From Sphingomonadales bacterium 32-65-25 (GTDB lineage: Bacteria; Pseudomonadota; Alphaproteobacteria; Sphingomonadales; Sphingomonadaceae): 64,000 nucleotides of DNA. Below are positions 55,639 to 63,914 of the stretch, piece after piece. The notes beneath the pieces are model-generated. The model was not told the origin of the DNA. It saw only the letters and a list, made by a program, of their open reading frames with translations, and ran no database searches. A program made the position numbers and the translations under genes. The stretch is from contig NCEU01000002.1 of the NCBI GenBank assembly GCA_002280855.1, positions 124,001 through 188,000 on the forward strand, written 5' to 3'. Each line of letters starts with the position of its first letter. The first letter of the stretch is position 1.

Positions 55639-56034
55639 ATGTCAATGTCTGACCCCTTGGGCGATATGCTCACCCGGATCCGGAACGGCCAGCAGGCCCG
55701 CAAGGATTCGATCGTCACCCCCGCTTCCAGGCTGCGCGCCCGCGTGCTGGATGTTCTGCAGCGCGAAGGCTATATCCGGGGCTATGTCCCGGTGCTTGAT
55801 GGCGCCCACCAGAACCTGCGGATCGACCTGAAGTACTTCGAAGGTCGTCCCGCCATCCAGCACCTTGCCCGCGTGTCCAAGCCCGGCCGCCGCGTTTACA
55901 GCGGCTCCACCGAGCTGTCGCGCGTTCGCAACGGCCTGGGTATCACCATTGTTTCGACGCCTCAGGGTGTTCTTTCCGACGCGGAAGCGCGCGAGAAGAA
56001 TGTCGGCGGCGAAATCCTCTGCCAGGTGTTCTGA
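55639..56034 (+). CDS. rpsH: 30S ribosomal protein S8
   Basis: A 131-residue S8: [50 protein letters not shown], then [57 protein letters not shown]. It binds the central domain of 16S rRNA and in Escherichia coli represses the spc operon. The [14 protein letters not shown] block is the RNA-binding signature. A second ATG two codons in (MSDPLG) could be the start. rplF follows 2 bp after the stop. Confidence 0.99.
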   Translation: MSMSDPLGDMLTRIRNGQQARKDSIVTPASRLRARVLDVLQREGYIRGYVPVLDGAHQNLRIDLKYFEGRPAIQHLARVSKPGRRVYSGSTELSRVRNGLGITIVSTPQGVLSDAEAREKNVGGEILCQVF

Positions 56035-56036
56035 CC

Positions 56037-56570
56037 ATGTCGCGCATCGGTAAAAAAGCAGTTGCCATTCCGGCCGGCGTCACCGCCACCATCAATGACC
56101 GCATTCTTGTGGTCAAAGGGCCCAAGGGTGAGCTGTCCATGCCGCTGGTGGATGACATCAGCTACACCATCGAAGCTGCCGAGATCGCGGTTCTCCCCGC
56201 GTCTGACACCAAGCGGGCCCGCTCCTTCTGGGGCATGCAGCGCACGTTGGTCAGCAATCTCGTCACCGGCGTGTCCGATGGCTTCACCAAGGTGCTTCTG
56301 ATCACCGGCGTGGGCTACCGCGCCTCGGTGCAGGGTGCCAACCTGAAGCTGCAGCTCGGCTACAGCCACGACGTGGATTTTGCCATCCCCGACGGTATCA
56401 CCATCAAGACGCCTGACCCGACGACGGTGGAAATCACCGGTTCCGACAAGCAGCGCGTTGGCCAGGTGGCCGCCGAGATCCGCCGCTGGCGCAAGCCCGA
56501 GCCTTACAAGGGCAAGGGCATCAAGTACCGTGGCGAAGTCATCTTCCGGAAGGAAGGGAAGAAGAAATGA
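56037..56570 (+). CDS. rplF: 50S ribosomal protein L6
   Basis: A 177-residue L6: [87 protein letters not shown] and [24 protein letters not shown]. Two duplicated domains bind 23S rRNA near the sarcin-ricin loop and the factor-binding site. Its 3-prime end overlaps the rplR ATG by 4 bp (ATGA), so the two are coupled. Confidence 0.99.
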   Translation: MSRIGKKAVAIPAGVTATINDRILVVKGPKGELSMPLVDDISYTIEAAEIAVLPASDTKRARSFWGMQRTLVSNLVTGVSDGFTKVLLITGVGYRASVQGANLKLQLGYSHDVDFAIPDGITIKTPDPTTVEITGSDKQRVGQVAAEIRRWRKPEPYKGKGIKYRGEVIFRKEGKKK

Positions 56571-56920
56571 GCAGGCTTACCCATTTCGACCAGCGTCGTC
56601 GCCGCGTGCGTACGGCCATCGCCCGCAACAGCGGCGGTCGCCCGCGCCTGTCGGTGCATCGTTCGTCGCAACATATCTATGCGCAGATCATCGACGACAC
56701 CAACGGTGTCACGCTGGCGGCCGCCTCCACCCTGGAGAAGGACGTGCGTGGGACCACTGGTGCCACCACTGGCGCCGCTGCTGCCGTTGGCAAGCGCCTG
56801 GCCGAGCGGGCCAAGGCGGCCGGTGTTTCGGCCGTTGTGTTCGACCGTGGCGGTTTTCTCTTCCATGGCCGCGTGAAGGCGCTGGCCGAGGGAGCCCGCG
56901 AAGGCGGGTTGGAGTTCTGA
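56567..56920 (+). CDS. rplR: 50S ribosomal protein L18
   Basis: A 117-residue L18: [117 protein letters not shown]. The basic N-terminus and the [24 protein letters not shown] end are standard. It joins 5S rRNA to the 50S subunit. The start overlaps the rplF stop (ATGA); rpsE starts 1 bp after its stop. Confidence 0.99.
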   Translation: MSRLTHFDQRRRRVRTAIARNSGGRPRLSVHRSSQHIYAQIIDDTNGVTLAAASTLEKDVRGTTGATTGAAAAVGKRLAERAKAAGVSAVVFDRGGFLFHGRVKALAEGAREGGLEF

Positions 56921-56921
56921 G

Positions 56922-57632
56922 ATGAGCGATGAAATCGAAGTGACCGGCGCCGCTGCGCCGGAAGCCGAAGCCCGCGGGCCTGGTCGTGGTCGTGGTCGTG
57001 GTGGCCCCGGTGGTGATCGCCGCGGTGGCCCCGGCGGCAACCGTCGTGACGGTGACCGCAACAAGCGTGGCCGTGACAACAGCGGCGAACCCGCTGGCGA
57101 AGAGCTGATCGAAAAGCTCGTTCACATCAACCGCGTCTCCAAGACCGTGAAGGGCGGCAAGCGCTTCGGCTTTGCTGCGCTGGTCGTGGTGGGTGATGGC
57201 AAGGGTCGCGTTGGCTTCGGCCACGGCAAGGCCCGCGAAGTGCCGGAAGCCATCGCCAAGGCCACTGCCGCCGCCAAGAAGGCGATGGTGCGGGTGCCGT
57301 TGCGCGATGGCCGCACCCTGCACCATGATGGCTATGGCCATTTCGGCGCCGGCAAGGTTTATGTGCGTTCCGCCACGCAGGGTACCGGCATCATCGCCGG
57401 TGGTCCGATGCGCGCCGTGTTCGAATCGCTGGGCGTTGCCGACGTGGTCACCAAATCGGTGGGCACCAACAACCCCTACAACATGATCCGTGCCACCTTC
57501 GCGGCCCTGGTTGGCCAGGTCAGCCCGAAGAGCGTCGCCCAGCGTCGCGGCAAGAAGGTTGTGGATCTGCTGTCGCGCCGCGGTGACACTTCTGCCAAGC
57601 TGGCTGAAGCCGACGCCGAAGCGGTGGCCTGA
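56922..57632 (+). CDS. rpsE: 30S ribosomal protein S5 with Arg/Gly-rich N-terminal extension
   Basis: A 236-residue S5, about 70 longer than the Escherichia coli protein. The conserved part starts near residue 60 with [54 protein letters not shown] and ends [19 protein letters not shown]. Before it lies a disordered segment, acidic/alanine-rich then glycine/arginine-rich ([35 protein letters not shown]), encoded by repeated GGTCGT codons. S5 lines the mRNA channel and contributes to decoding accuracy. Arg/Gly-rich tails usually bind RNA, so the extension may add rRNA or mRNA contacts. Confidence 0.98.
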   Translation: MSDEIEVTGAAAPEAEARGPGRGRGRGGPGGDRRGGPGGNRRDGDRNKRGRDNSGEPAGEELIEKLVHINRVSKTVKGGKRFGFAALVVVGDGKGRVGFGHGKAREVPEAIAKATAAAKKAMVRVPLRDGRTLHHDGYGHFGAGKVYVRSATQGTGIIAGGPMRAVFESLGVADVVTKSVGTNNPYNMIRATFAALVGQVSPKSVAQRRGKKVVDLLSRRGDTSAKLAEADAEAVA

Positions 57633-57643
57633 GGAGAGGCATG

Positions 57644-57826
57644 ATGGCCAAAGTCAAAGTCACCCAGATCGGTTCGCCGATCCGCCGCACGCCGATCCAG
57701 GAAAAGAACCTGATCGGCCTCGGCCTCAACAGGATGAACCGCAGCCGCGAGCATGTCGATACGCCGGAAATCCGGGGCATGATCAAGAAGGTGGCGCATC
57801 TTCTCAAGGTTGAAGAGGTCGCCTGA
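57644..57826 (+). CDS. rpmD: 50S ribosomal protein L30
   Basis: A 60-residue L30: [60 protein letters not shown]. The QIGSPIRR and [29 protein letters not shown] blocks are standard for the bacterial protein. An ATG directly upstream (57641) would add one Met; the second is preferred for its spacing to GGAGAGG. A 119-bp gap with two hairpins follows before rplO. Confidence 0.97.
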   Translation: MAKVKVTQIGSPIRRTPIQEKNLIGLGLNRMNRSREHVDTPEIRGMIKKVAHLLKVEEVA

Positions 57827-57833
57827 CCTCTTT

Positions 57834-57851
57834 TCCCGGCTCCGGCCGGGA
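57834..57851 (+). other. Hairpin between rpmD and rplO, first of two
   Basis: TCCCGGC (57834-57840) pairs with GCCGGGA (57845-57851) around a TCCG loop, eight bases after the rpmD stop. No T run follows. Confidence 0.5.
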
Positions 57852-57866
57852 GCCAGAACAAGCGCC

Positions 57867-57895
57867 GGGCACCGCAGGATCATCCTGGGGTGCCC
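57867..57895 (+). other. Hairpin between rpmD and rplO, second of two
   Basis: GGGCACC (57867-57873) and the CAGGAT that follows pair with ATCCTG and GGTGCCC (57889-57895), with one G-G mismatch, giving a stem of about 13 pairs. It lies 50 bp before rplO and has no following T run. Confidence 0.55.
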
Positions 57896-57945
57896 AGCCA
57901 TTTCAAGACCAACATCCAGCGCGTAAGCGAAAGCGAGTGCAATTC

Positions 57946-58497
57946 ATGACCACCAAGCTCAACGACCTTCACGACAATCCTGGTGCCCGCAAGAAGCGCG
58001 TGCGCGTCGGCCGCGGCATCGGCTCCGGTGTCGGCAAGACCGGCGGTCGCGGCCAGAAGGGCCAGACCAGCCGTTCGGGCGTGTCGATCAACGGCTTCGA
58101 AGGCGGCCAGATGCCGCTGCACATGCGCATCCCGAAGCGCGGCTTCAATAACATCTTCCGCAAGGATTATGCCGTGCTGAATCTCGGCACGCTGCAGGCC
58201 GCCATCGATGCTGGCAAGCTGGACGCCAAGACGCTGATCGACGCCGATGTGCTGGTTGCCGCCAAGGTGCTGACCACCGCGCGTGATGGCGTGCGCCTGC
58301 TCGGCGTGGGTGCGCTCACCGCCAAGGTGTCGCTGAAGCTCGCTGGTGCCTCGGCCTCGGCCAAGGCGGCCGTGGAAGCCGCTGGCGGCTCGATCGAACT
58401 GCCGGCCCCGGCACCGGCGCCGCTGACCAAGGACGAGCAGAAGGCCGCCCGCGCCGTTGCGCGCGCTGCCAAGGCTGCCGCGCTGGCCGCCAAGTAA
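57946..58497 (+). CDS. rplO: 50S ribosomal protein L15 with Ala/Lys-rich C-terminal tail
   Basis: A 183-residue L15: [69 protein letters not shown], then the conserved [45 protein letters not shown]. It is about 40 residues longer than the Escherichia coli protein because of a tail [31 protein letters not shown], predicted to be helical and basic. The start at 57946 is fixed by homology; an in-frame ATG lies three codons upstream. secY follows after 110 bp. Confidence 0.97.
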   Translation: MTTKLNDLHDNPGARKKRVRVGRGIGSGVGKTGGRGQKGQTSRSGVSINGFEGGQMPLHMRIPKRGFNNIFRKDYAVLNLGTLQAAIDAGKLDAKTLIDADVLVAAKVLTTARDGVRLLGVGALTAKVSLKLAGASASAKAAVEAAGGSIELPAPAPAPLTKDEQKAARAVARAAKAAALAAK

Positions 58498-58607
58498 AGA
58501 AGCAACCGGGTCAAACGACCCCATGGCAATTGCGCCGCGTGTCGCCTACATGGGACGGACATGCGGCGCTTTGCCGTTTCAGACACGCTTGATCGGGTAG
58601 GATATCC

Positions 58608-59960
58608 ATGGCGTCTGCCGCCGAACAAATGGCTTCGAACCTGTCGTTCGCCAACTTCTCCAAGGCCACCGAGCTGAAGAGCCGCATCTGGTTCACGCTC
58701 GGCGCGCTGGTGGTGTTCCGTCTCATCTCGTTCGTGCCGCTGCCCGGCATCGATCCGCTGGCGCTGTCCAGCCTGTTCGAACAGACCCGCGGTGGCGTGC
58801 TGGATTTCTTTAACATGTTCTCCGGCGGCGCGCTGGAACGCATGAGCCTGATCGCGCTGGGCGTCACGCCTTACATCACCGCTTCGATCGTGGTGCAGCT
58901 GCTCACCAGCCTCGTTCCCAGCTTCATGGCGCTGAAGAAGGAAGGCGAGGCCGGCCGCAAGACGCTGAACCAGTACACGCGCTATGGCACCGTGTTCCTC
59001 ACCATCGTTCAGGGCTATGGCATTGCCGTCGGCCTCGAAGGCTGGGGCGCCGGCCAGGGCGTGTCTGCCGTGATCGATCCGGGCTGGTTCTTCCGCATTT
59101 CCACGGTGATCTCGCTGCTGGGCGGCACCATGTTCCTGATGTGGCTGGGTGAACAGATCACCAGCCGCGGCATCGGCAACGGCATTTCGCTGATCATCAT
59201 GGCCGGCATCGTGGCGCAGCTGCCTTCGGCGCTGGGCACCCTGTTCGAACAGGGTCGCACTGGCGCGCTGTCGGCGGGCTTTGTGCTGCTGGTGGCCGTG
59301 GTGGCGTTGGGCACCATCGCCTTCATCTGCCTGATGGAACGCGCGCAGCGCAAGATCCTGATCCAGTATCCCAAGCGCCAGATGGGCAGTCGCATGTTCC
59401 AGGGCGATTCCAGCTTCCTGCCGCTGAAGATTAACACCGCGGGCGTGATCCCACCGATCTTTGCCAGCTCGCTGCTGCTGATGCCGCTCACCGTGGCGCA
59501 GTTCTTCAGCCAGCAGGGCACAATGCCGGAATGGATGACGACGGTGACGACCGCGCTGCAGCACGGCGCACCGCTCTACATGTTCCTCTATGCCGCCGGC
59601 ATCATCTTCTTCAGCTTCTTCTACACCGCCGTGGTGTTCAACCCGGACGAGACGGCGGAAAATCTGAAGAAGTACGGTGGCTTCGTGCCCGGCATCCGCC
59701 CCGGCACCCGCACCTCGGAATATCTCGATTTCGTGCTCACCCGCCTGACGGTGATCGGTGCGGCGTACCTCACCTTGATCTGCCTGCTGCCGGAATTCCT
59801 GATCAGCGAGCTGAAGGTACCCTTCTACTTTGGGGGGACTAGCCTTCTGATCGTCGTCAATGTCACAATGGACACGGTTGCGCAGATCCAGAGCCATCTG
59901 CTGGCGCATCAGTACGAGGGACTCATCAAGAAGTCCAAACTTCGGGGGAATCGTCGTTGA
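58608..59960 (+). CDS. secY: Preprotein translocase channel subunit SecY
   Basis: A 450-residue SecY with ten membrane helices. It starts MASAAEQMASNLSFANFSKATELKSRIWFTLGALVVFRLISFVPLPGIDP, has GGALERMSLIALGVTPYITASIVVQLLTSLVPSF, the cytosolic loop C4 (ERAQRKILIQYPKRQMGSRMFQGDSSFLPLKINTAGVIPPIFASSLLL) and C5 (FNPDETAENLKKYGGFVPGIRPGTRTSEYLDFVLTRLTVIGAAYL), both involved in SecA and ribosome binding. It forms the export pore with SecE and SecG. adk starts with a TTG overlapping its stop. Confidence 0.99.
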   Translation: MASAAEQMASNLSFANFSKATELKSRIWFTLGALVVFRLISFVPLPGIDPLALSSLFEQTRGGVLDFFNMFSGGALERMSLIALGVTPYITASIVVQLLTSLVPSFMALKKEGEAGRKTLNQYTRYGTVFLTIVQGYGIAVGLEGWGAGQGVSAVIDPGWFFRISTVISLLGGTMFLMWLGEQITSRGIGNGISLIIMAGIVAQLPSALGTLFEQGRTGALSAGFVLLVAVVALGTIAFICLMERAQRKILIQYPKRQMGSRMFQGDSSFLPLKINTAGVIPPIFASSLLLMPLTVAQFFSQQGTMPEWMTTVTTALQHGAPLYMFLYAAGIIFFSFFYTAVVFNPDETAENLKKYGGFVPGIRPGTRTSEYLDFVLTRLTVIGAAYLTLICLLPEFLISELKVPFYFGGTSLLIVVNVTMDTVAQIQSHLLAHQYEGLIKKSKLRGNRR

Positions 59961-60604
59961 ATCTCATTCTGCTGGGCCCGCCGGGAGCGGGCAAGGGCAC
60001 CCAGGCCAGCCGCCTCGTCAAGGAACGCGGCATGGTCCAACTTTCCACAGGCGACATGCTGCGCGCCGCTGTTGCGGCCGGCACGCCGGTGGGTCTTGCG
60101 GCCAAGGTGGTGATGGAATCCGGCGGGCTCGTTTCCGACGAGATCGTTTCGGGCATCCTGTCCGAAAGGCTGGACCAGCCCGATGCCCGCGCCGGCTTCA
60201 TCCTGGATGGCTACCCGCGCACCGATGTGCAGGCGGATTCGCTCGATGCCATGCTGGCCGAAAAGGGCCTGGCACTGGATCATGTGATCGAGCTGGTGGT
60301 TGATGAAGACGCGCTGGTCGATCGCATCACCGGCCGTTTCACCTGCGGCAGTTGCGGCGAGGGCTATCATGATCGCTACAAGCAGCCAAAGGTTGCCGAC
60401 ACGTGTGATGCGTGCGGTGCCAGCAACTTCAAGCGCCGCGCCGATGACAATGCCGATACCGTGCGCCAGCGCATGATGGAATATCGCGCCAAGACCGCGC
60501 CGATCATTCCGCATTATGAAGGCCGCGGTATTGTTGCGCGTGTGGACGGGATGGCCGATATGGATGCAGTCGCCGCCTCCATCGACAAGATTGTCGATGC
60601 CTGA
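59957..60604 (+). CDS. adk: Adenylate kinase with zinc-binding LID
   Basis: A 215-residue adenylate kinase: MNLILLGPPGAGKGTQASRLVKERGMVQLSTGDMLRAAVAAGT (P-loop, AMP-binding Thr/Gly/Asp), then SGILSERLDQPDARAGFILDGYPRTDVQADSLD. The LID carries four cysteines in FTCGSCGEGYHD and DTCDACGASNFKRRADDN, as in zinc-binding adenylate kinases rather than the enteric form. It interconverts AMP and ATP to two ADP. The start is TTG at 59957 overlapping the secY stop, supported by GGGGG nine bases upstream; no ATG or GTG is possible in that frame. Confidence 0.98.
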   Translation: MNLILLGPPGAGKGTQASRLVKERGMVQLSTGDMLRAAVAAGTPVGLAAKVVMESGGLVSDEIVSGILSERLDQPDARAGFILDGYPRTDVQADSLDAMLAEKGLALDHVIELVVDEDALVDRITGRFTCGSCGEGYHDRYKQPKVADTCDACGASNFKRRADDNADTVRQRMMEYRAKTAPIIPHYEGRGIVARVDGMADMDAVAASIDKIVDA

Positions 60605-60625
60605 AGGCGCTTCCCTGTCAGCAGC

Positions 60626-60654
60626 TTGACTTTTCGGCGACTCGCGTCTAACCG
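60626..60654 (+). promoter_or_regulatory. Candidate promoter of the alpha ribosomal operon
   Basis: TTGACT (60626-60631), a 17-bp spacer and TAACCG (60649-60654) lie 116 bp before rpsM, just after adk. The spacing and -35 fit the alphaproteobacterial housekeeping sigma factor; the -10 is only partly conserved. It would give rpsM-rpsK-rpoA-rplQ its own transcription. Confidence 0.5.
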
Positions 60655-60683
60655 CCTCTCTTCCGTTTGATCGGATTTAGGAA

Positions 60684-60706
60684 CCGGCGGCCCGTTGGGC
60701 GGCCGG
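60684..60706 (+). promoter_or_regulatory. Leader hairpin 1 before rpsM
   Basis: CCGGCGGCCC (60684-60693) pairs with GGGCGGCCGG (60697-60706) at nine of ten positions around a GTT loop. It lies in the 5-prime leader downstream of the candidate promoter, with no T run after it, so a translational or protein-binding role is more likely than termination. Confidence 0.5.
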
Positions 60707-60722
60707 CATATTGCTTTGAGAT

Positions 60723-60745
60723 GGCGACATCTGCCCAGGGTCGCC
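60723..60745 (+). promoter_or_regulatory. Leader hairpin 2 before rpsM
   Basis: GGCGAC (60723-60728) pairs with GTCGCC (60740-60745) around an 11-base loop, ending about ten bases before the GAAAGGAAAA ribosome-binding region of rpsM. Its closeness to the start suggests control of initiation. Confidence 0.45.
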
Positions 60746-60769
60746 GTGGAGCATGAAAGGAAAACGACT

Positions 60770-61138
60770 GTGGCACGTATTGCGGGTGTGAACATCCCGA
60801 CCAACAAGCGCGTTGAGATTGCGCTCACCTACATCCACGGCATCGGTCGCACCACTGCGACCCGTCTGGCGAATGAACTCGGCTTCCCGCGGGAGCGTCG
60901 CGTTCAGGAACTGACCGACGCCGAGATCCTGTTGATCCGTGAAAAGATCGATCGTGAACTCACCGTGGAAGGTGATCTTCGTCGCCAGAACGCGATGAAC
61001 ATCAAGCGCCTGATGGACCTGGCCTGCTATCGCGGCCTGCGTCACCGCAAGGGCCTGCCGGTCCGCGGCCAGCGCACCCACACCAACGCCCGTACCCGCA
61101 AGGGCAAGGCCAAGCCGATCGCCGGCAAGAAGAAGTAA
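60770..61138 (+). CDS. rpsM: 30S ribosomal protein S13
   Basis: A 122-residue S13 starting at [64 protein letters not shown], and ending [34 protein letters not shown]. It bridges the 30S head to the 50S subunit. The GTG at 60770 is fixed by homology (25 codons into the open frame) and preceded by GAAAGGAAAA. It opens the alpha operon; in this organism rpsD is not part of it, so the S4 control known in enteric bacteria cannot operate in the same way. Confidence 0.98.
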   Translation: MARIAGVNIPTNKRVEIALTYIHGIGRTTATRLANELGFPRERRVQELTDAEILLIREKIDRELTVEGDLRRQNAMNIKRLMDLACYRGLRHRKGLPVRGQRTHTNARTRKGKAKPIAGKKK

Positions 61139-61189
61139 GCGCGTTCGCGCCGCTCATCATCTTCTTCTCATCAGGCAAGGATTAATCAA

Positions 61190-61579
61190 ATGGCTCGCGA
61201 AGTCGCCCGTATCAAGCGCAGGGAGCGCAAGAACATCACCAGCGGTGTTGCCCATGTCAACGCCAGCTTCAACAACACCATGATCACCATCACCGACGCG
61301 CAGGGCAATGCGATTGCCTGGTCGTCGGCTGGCACCTGTGGTTTCAAGGGCAGCCGCAAATCGACGCCGTTCGCGGCGCAGATGGCTGCCGAAGACGCCG
61401 GCAAGAAGGCCGCCGAACATGGTGTGCGCACGCTCGAAGTCGAAGTGCGCGGCCCGGGTTCGGGCCGTGAATCGGCGCTGCGTGCCCTGCAGGCCGTGGG
61501 TTTCGTCATCACCGCCATCCGCGATGTGACGCCGATCCCGCACAACGGCGTGCGCCCTCCCAAGCGCCGCCGCGTCTGA
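61190..61579 (+). CDS. rpsK: 30S ribosomal protein S11
   Basis: A 129-residue S11: [129 protein letters not shown]. It lies on the 30S platform near the anti-Shine-Dalgarno. The [15 protein letters not shown] and [16 protein letters not shown] ends are standard. A 122-bp gap with two inverted repeats separates it from rpoA. Confidence 0.99.
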   Translation: MAREVARIKRRERKNITSGVAHVNASFNNTMITITDAQGNAIAWSSAGTCGFKGSRKSTPFAAQMAAEDAGKKAAEHGVRTLEVEVRGPGSGRESALRALQAVGFVITAIRDVTPIPHNGVRPPKRRRV

Positions 61580-61701
61580 CCGTTTGCCTGGCGCCGGGCT
61601 CCGTTGCGGCGCCCAGCGTTTCCTATCCAGGGGCCAACGGGACCGGCGGATGACGATCCGCTCCTCCCGAGACCCCCACACTCCAGACCAAGGTGAACCC
61701 C

Positions 61702-62751
61702 GTGGCAGTCATCGCCAAGAACTGGACCGAACTCAAGAAGCCCAACCGCCTGGAGCAACGCCCCGGCGGTGACGCCAAGCAGAAGGCGGCCTTTGTCGCC
61801 GAACCCCTGGAGCGTGGCTTTGGCCTGACGCTGGGCAATGCCCTGCGCCGGGTGTTGCTGTCGTCGCTGCAGGGTGCGGCTGTCACTGCCATCAAGATCG
61901 ATGGCGTGCTGCACGAATTCTCCAGCCTGGCTGGCGTGCGTGAAGACGTGACCGACATCGTGCTGAACATCAAGCAGGTGGCGATCCGCATGGCCGGTGA
62001 TACCGCCAAGCGCGTCTATCTGAACGCCACCGGCCCAGGCCCGGTCACCGCTGGCCAGATCGCCGTTTCCGGTGACATGGAAGTGATGAACAAGGATCTG
62101 GTGATCTGCACGCTGGACGAAGGCGCGACGCTGAACATGGAACTGACGGTGGAAACCGGCAAGGGCTATGTGCCGGCCAGCGCCAACCGCCCGGCCGATG
62201 CGCCGATCGGCCTGGTGCCGGTTGATGCGCTCTACTCGCCGGTGCGCCAGGTCAGCTACAAGGTCGATCCGACCCGCGTTGGCCAGGAACTGGACTATGA
62301 CAAGCTGACGATCTCGGTGGAAACCGATGGCAGCCTGTCGCCGGAAGACGCGCTCGCCTATGGCGCCAAGATCCTGCAGGACCAGCTCCAGCTGTTCGTG
62401 AACTTCGAAGACGCCACTGCGGCGGCTCCGGTTGCCAGCACCACCGCCACCGGCGTTGTGGAAGTGGACGACAGCGCCAGCATCAACCGTTACCTCCTCA
62501 AGAAGGTGGACGAGCTGGAACTGTCGGTGCGTTCGGCCAACTGCCTGAAGAACGACAACATCATCTACATCGGCGATCTGGTGCAGAAGACGGAGAGCGA
62601 AATGCTTCGCACCCCGAACTTCGGCCGTAAGTCGCTGAACGAGATCAAGGAAGTGCTGTCCCAGATGGGCCTGCGCCTTGGTATGGAAATCGCTGGTTGG
62701 CCGCCCGAGAATATCGAGGAAATGGCCAAGAAGCTCGAACAAGAATTCTAA
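61702..62751 (+). CDS. rpoA: RNA polymerase alpha subunit
   Basis: A 349-residue alpha subunit: N-terminal assembly domain with [74 protein letters not shown], and C-terminal domain [68 protein letters not shown] that contacts UP elements and activators. The linker is rich in Ala, Thr and Val ([23 protein letters not shown]). Both GTG at 61702 and GTG at 61693 are in frame; the former is favoured because AAGG lies eight bases upstream. Confidence 0.98.
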   Translation: MAVIAKNWTELKKPNRLEQRPGGDAKQKAAFVAEPLERGFGLTLGNALRRVLLSSLQGAAVTAIKIDGVLHEFSSLAGVREDVTDIVLNIKQVAIRMAGDTAKRVYLNATGPGPVTAGQIAVSGDMEVMNKDLVICTLDEGATLNMELTVETGKGYVPASANRPADAPIGLVPVDALYSPVRQVSYKVDPTRVGQELDYDKLTISVETDGSLSPEDALAYGAKILQDQLQLFVNFEDATAAAPVASTTATGVVEVDDSASINRYLLKKVDELELSVRSANCLKNDNIIYIGDLVQKTESEMLRTPNFGRKSLNEIKEVLSQMGLRLGMEIAGWPPENIEEMAKKLEQEF

Positions 62752-62761
62752 GTCCTGTTTG

Positions 62762-62789
62762 GCGGGCGTGGCCAATCGGCTGCGCCCGC
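62762..62789 (+). other. Hairpin between rpoA and rplQ
   Basis: GCGGGCG (62762-62768) pairs perfectly with CGCCCGC (62783-62789), and GGCC/GGCT may extend it internally. It starts 11 bp after the rpoA stop in a 125-bp gap. There is no T run, so partial termination or RNA processing is possible. Confidence 0.5.
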
Positions 62790-62876
62790 TGGCACAGGCA
62801 GGGGATACTGGCTGACCCCATCATCAGCCTGGTCCGGGGTACCTTACACGGCCCCAGAACGAACGGAGTAAGACCC

Positions 62877-63290
62877 ATGCGCCATCGCGTAGCCCACCGC
62901 AAACTCAGCCGCACCAGCAGCCATCGCATCGCGATGCTGCGCAACATGGCTGCTGCCCTGATCAAGCACGAGCAGATCAAGACCACCTTGCCCAAGGCCA
63001 AGGAACTGCGTCCCTACGTTGAAAAGCTGGTGACGCTGGCCAAGACCGGTGGCCTGTCCAACCGTCGCCTCGCCGACGCCCGCCTGGGTGACGACACCCA
63101 GCTCATCAAGCTGTTCGACACTCTGGCCGCCCGCTATGCCGACCGCCAGGGTGGTTACACCCGCGTCGTCAAGGCTGGCTTCCGCCGTTCGGACGCCACT
63201 GCCATGGCGATCATCGAGTTCGTCGATCGCGACGTGGATGCCAAGGGCCAGGATTCGGGCCCGGTCGAAACCTTCGGCGACGACGAATAA
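62877..63290 (+). CDS. rplQ: 50S ribosomal protein L17
   Basis: A 137-residue L17: [56 protein letters not shown], then [50 protein letters not shown]. It encircles the tunnel exit region of the 50S subunit. The start at 62877 is set by homology 60 codons into the open frame; AACGGAG lies upstream. secB begins 24 bp after its stop, so it may be read from the same transcript. Confidence 0.98.
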   Translation: MRHRVAHRKLSRTSSHRIAMLRNMAAALIKHEQIKTTLPKAKELRPYVEKLVTLAKTGGLSNRRLADARLGDDTQLIKLFDTLAARYADRQGGYTRVVKAGFRRSDATAMAIIEFVDRDVDAKGQDSGPVETFGDDE

Positions 63291-63314
63291 GCCTCAACCG
63301 GAAGGATCGCCATC

Positions 63315-63809
63315 ATGGCTGACGAGATCGATCTGGGCGCCAATCCCGAAAATGGCTTTGGCCCCGAAGACCTGGGCAACGAGCCGATGCCGCAGGTGGC
63401 GATCATTACCCAGTATGTGAAGGATCTCTCGTTCGAGAATCCGAACGCACCGGGCAGCCTGCAGGTGCAGAGCCAGCCGCGCATCGACGTCAACGTGGGT
63501 GTCAACGCCCGCAAGGCCGCCGATGACGTGTACGAAGTCGAACTGAAGATCAGCGCCAAGGCCGAAGTCGATGCCGGCGCTGCCTTCATGGTCGAGCTGC
63601 TCTATGCCGGCCTGTTTGGCCTCAAGAATGTGCCGGAAGAAGCCATCGAGCCCTTCTGCATCATCGAAGGCCCGCGCATTCTGTTCCCGTTCGCCCGCCG
63701 CATCATTGCGGACGCCGTGCGCGACGGCGGCTTCCCGCCGCTGATGCTCGATCCGATCGATTTCGGCGCGCTGTACATGTCCCAGCAGGGCCAGGTCGGC
63801 AACGCTTAA
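63315..63809 (+). CDS. secB: Protein-export chaperone SecB
   Basis: A 164-residue SecB with the hallmark strands AIITQYVKDLSFENPNAP and DVYEVELKISAKAEVDAGAAFMVELLYAGLFGLKNVPEEAIEPFCIIEGPRILFPFARRIIADAVRDGGFPPLMLDPIDFGALYM. The tetramer keeps export substrates unfolded and hands them to the zinc tail of SecA. The acidic N-terminus (MADEIDLGANPENGFGPEDLGNEP) is common in alphaproteobacteria. The gene follows rplQ by 24 bp with GGAAGGATC before the ATG and is followed by a strong terminator. Confidence 0.98.
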   Translation: MADEIDLGANPENGFGPEDLGNEPMPQVAIITQYVKDLSFENPNAPGSLQVQSQPRIDVNVGVNARKAADDVYEVELKISAKAEVDAGAAFMVELLYAGLFGLKNVPEEAIEPFCIIEGPRILFPFARRIIADAVRDGGFPPLMLDPIDFGALYMSQQGQVGNA

Positions 63810-63832
63810 GCGAACGCCTCAAACGTACGAAA

Positions 63833-63863
63833 CGGGCGGCCTTCGGGTCGCCCGTTTTCGTTT
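63833..63863 (+). terminator. Rho-independent terminator behind secB
   Basis: CGGGCGGCC (63833-63841) pairs with GGTCGCCCG (63846-63854), with one G-T wobble, closed by a TTCG tetraloop, and is followed by TTTTCGTTT (63855-63863). This is the clearest intrinsic terminator in the window and ends the ribosomal/secB transcript. Confidence 0.9.
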
Positions 63864-63914
63864 GGGGCACTGTCGTCTTGCACTTTCCGGGGCATTGCCT
63901 AATCCGGTGGCGCA

